DNA of 64,000 nucleotides from CALDSL01 sp039810245 (lineage in GTDB: Bacteria > Chloroflexota > Anaerolineae > Anaerolineales > Anaerolineaceae), in NCBI GenBank assembly GCA_039810245.1, contig JBDHWQ010000003.1, positions 124,001 to 188,000 of the forward strand, written 5' to 3'. This document shows positions 63,170 to 64,000 of this stretch, piece after piece. The notes below the pieces were generated by a model. The model saw nothing but the letters and a program-made list of their open reading frames with translations, was not told the DNA's origin and made no database searches. Made by a program: the position numbers and the translations under genes. Position 1 is the stretch's first letter. The number at the start of each line of letters is the position of its first letter.

Positions 63170-63601
63170 TCAAATCTCGGATGTGCACTCCGGGCAGCGG
63201 GTGGCTTTGGCCGGGATGCTGCTGGCGCAAAACGGGCATTCCTTGGTCGACGGTGCAGCCTCGACCGGAGCGGGCTTCTTCAACTTGTTGATGGCGCGCA
63301 CCACCAGGAAGATCACGAACGCGATGATCAGGAAGTTGATCACCGTATTCAGGAAGGCCCCATAGGCCAGCACGGGCGCGCCTGCCTCCTGCGCCGCCGC
63401 CAGGCTGGGGTATGTCTGACCGTTGAGCGGAACAAACAGGTTGGCGAAATCTACCTTACCCAACAGCAGGCCGATGGGCGGCATGAGGATGTAGTTGACA
63501 AAGTCGGTGACGATCTTGCCAAATGCCGCGCCGATAATGACACCAATTGCCAGGTCGATCACTGGCCCGCGCATTGCAAAATCACGAAATTCTTTCCACA
63601 T
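63170..63601 (-). CDS. mscL: Large-conductance mechanosensitive channel with zinc-ribbon tail
   Basis: MscL opens under membrane tension to release solutes during osmotic downshock. The N-terminal [21 protein letters not shown] and the pore helix [25 protein letters not shown] are canonical, with the second helix [24 protein letters not shown]. Beyond the usual end, a [18 protein letters not shown] zinc ribbon is added at about residues 122-139, a common extension in this phylum and some Gram-positives. GGGAGAG precedes the ATG at 63601; an upstream ATG at 63661 is less likely. Length is 143 residues. Confidence 0.95.
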   Translation of the reverse strand: MWKEFRDFAMRGPVIDLAIGVIIGAAFGKIVTDFVNYILMPPIGLLLGKVDFANLFVPLNGQTYPSLAAAQEAGAPVLAYGAFLNTVINFLIIAFVIFLVVRAINKLKKPAPVEAAPSTKECPFCASSIPAKATRCPECTSEI

Positions 63602-63752
63602 CGTTTCTCTCCCTTTCTGGAAAACCATTGAATGATTGCCCGCACTGCAGCTTTGTCGCAATCCGTGATCCCGGCGGACAGGCTTCTATCCATATTGTAG
63701 ACCTTTTATAGGGAAGGGGTGTAATATTCTCAGTCCCGGTCCATTCCACTGG

Positions 63753-63758
63753 TATAAT
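63753..63758 (+). promoter_or_regulatory. Extended -10 promoter of glyQ
   Basis: TATAAT at 63753-63758 is preceded by TGG, an extended -10, with no clear -35. It gives a leader of about 30 nt before the ATG at 63796. That is too short for a T-box riboswitch, which often controls glycyl-tRNA synthetase genes in Gram-positives. Confidence 0.6.
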
Positions 63759-63795
63759 ACCTGCGCTTTTGACATTCTATTGGCCGGGGGCCGCT

Positions 63796-64000
63796 ATGCA
63801 AGCACCACTTGACTTCCAATCGATTATTCTCGCGCTCCAGCATTACTGGGGCGAGCAGGGCTGCGTCATCTGGCAGCCGTATAACACCCAGGTGGGGGCG
63901 GGCACGTATAACCCTGCCACCGTGCTGCGCGTGCTGGGCCCTGAGCCGTGGAACGTGGCCTACGTCGAGCCGTCCGTCCGCCCGGACGACGGCCGTTATG
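63796..64000 (+). CDS. glyQ: Glycyl-tRNA synthetase alpha chain (5' part, runs off the window)
   Basis: The 68 residues in view start [23 protein letters not shown] and continue [45 protein letters not shown] (key: GAGTYNPAT and [12 protein letters not shown]), the highly conserved N-terminus of the bacterial heterotetrameric GlyRS alpha subunit. The enzyme charges tRNA-Gly. Whether alpha and beta chains are fused here cannot be seen. GGGGG lies 4-5 nt before the ATG. Confidence 0.95.
   Translation, partial: MQAPLDFQSIILALQHYWGEQGCVIWQPYNTQVGAGTYNPATVLRVLGPEPWNVAYVEPSVRPDDGRY

Noticed and set aside
63602..63795. Possible T-box leader before glyQ
   Set aside because: The -10 box leaves only about 30 nt of leader and no T-box bulge sequence is seen.

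Overview
The window looks like chromosome from a GC-rich, monoderm-type member of the Chloroflexota, most likely class Anaerolineae. This is inferred from the three peptide-binding lipoproteins whose mature N-termini are Thr/Val/Pro-rich (TVVQTVVVTE / VERVVTATP type), a style typical of that group, from the abundance of polytopic proteins with TPTPTP linkers, and from the lack of outer-membrane genes. No rRNA is present, so the assignment is not proven.

Layout. (1) 0-8.8 kb is core metabolism and membrane genes: malic enzyme, a LuxR-HTH/DUF805 fusion, nucleoside hydrolase, membrane-anchored rhodanese, an SLC13-type permease with RCK-C domains, DUF202, an isoprenylcysteine methyltransferase-like enzyme and oligoendopeptidase F. 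(2) 8.85-22.83 kb is an accessory island of changed base composition ending at a tRNA-Ser gene. It holds a possible four-gene biosynthetic set (ATP-grasp ligase, SDR, CrtI-like flavoenzyme, small membrane protein), an IS3-family element inserted into the remnant of a relative, a truncated gene at its right end, a truncated Rhs/YD-repeat protein, a three-gene operon (ribbon-helix-helix regulator, small membrane protein, AlbA_2/Schlafen-type ATPase-like protein), a chimeric pseudogene containing the tail of a serine recombinase, an XRE regulator and a complete large serine recombinase whose reading frame ends inside the tRNA. (3) 22.8-30.5 kb has two tRNA-Ser genes, a single-domain response regulator, and a long leftward run xpt-guaA-membrane protein-vWA/FHA protein-PP2C phosphatase-DUF3267 protease. 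(4) 30.6-37.5 kb has maf, a class B penicillin-binding lipoprotein, rsgA, a dipeptide-epimerase-like enolase-superfamily enzyme, an SH3/NlpC-P60 peptidase and a cytosolic class A beta-lactamase-like protein. (5) 37.6-56.2 kb carries two complete Dpp/Opp peptide ABC transporters with different gene orders, one orphan binding protein, a cytochrome c-like protein and a GT-C-like membrane protein. (6) 56.3-64 kb has a ClC antiporter, a two-part response regulator, tRNA-Gln, a GlmU-like nucleotidyltransferase, a CorC/HlyC protein, cytidine deaminase, recO, mscL and the start of glyQ.

How they fit together. The epimerase, NlpC/P60 peptidase and first peptide transporter resemble the ykf-dpp murein-peptide salvage locus of Bacillus, and the transpeptidase upstream fits a cell-wall theme. 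The PP2C/FHA set looks like half of a Ser/Thr phosphosignalling system whose kinase lies elsewhere. The best candidates for something new are the RHH-membrane-AlbA_2 operon, which has a well-formed promoter with an internal direct-repeat operator, and the ATP-grasp/SDR/flavoenzyme set. All functions are read from motifs and context; no database search was possible.
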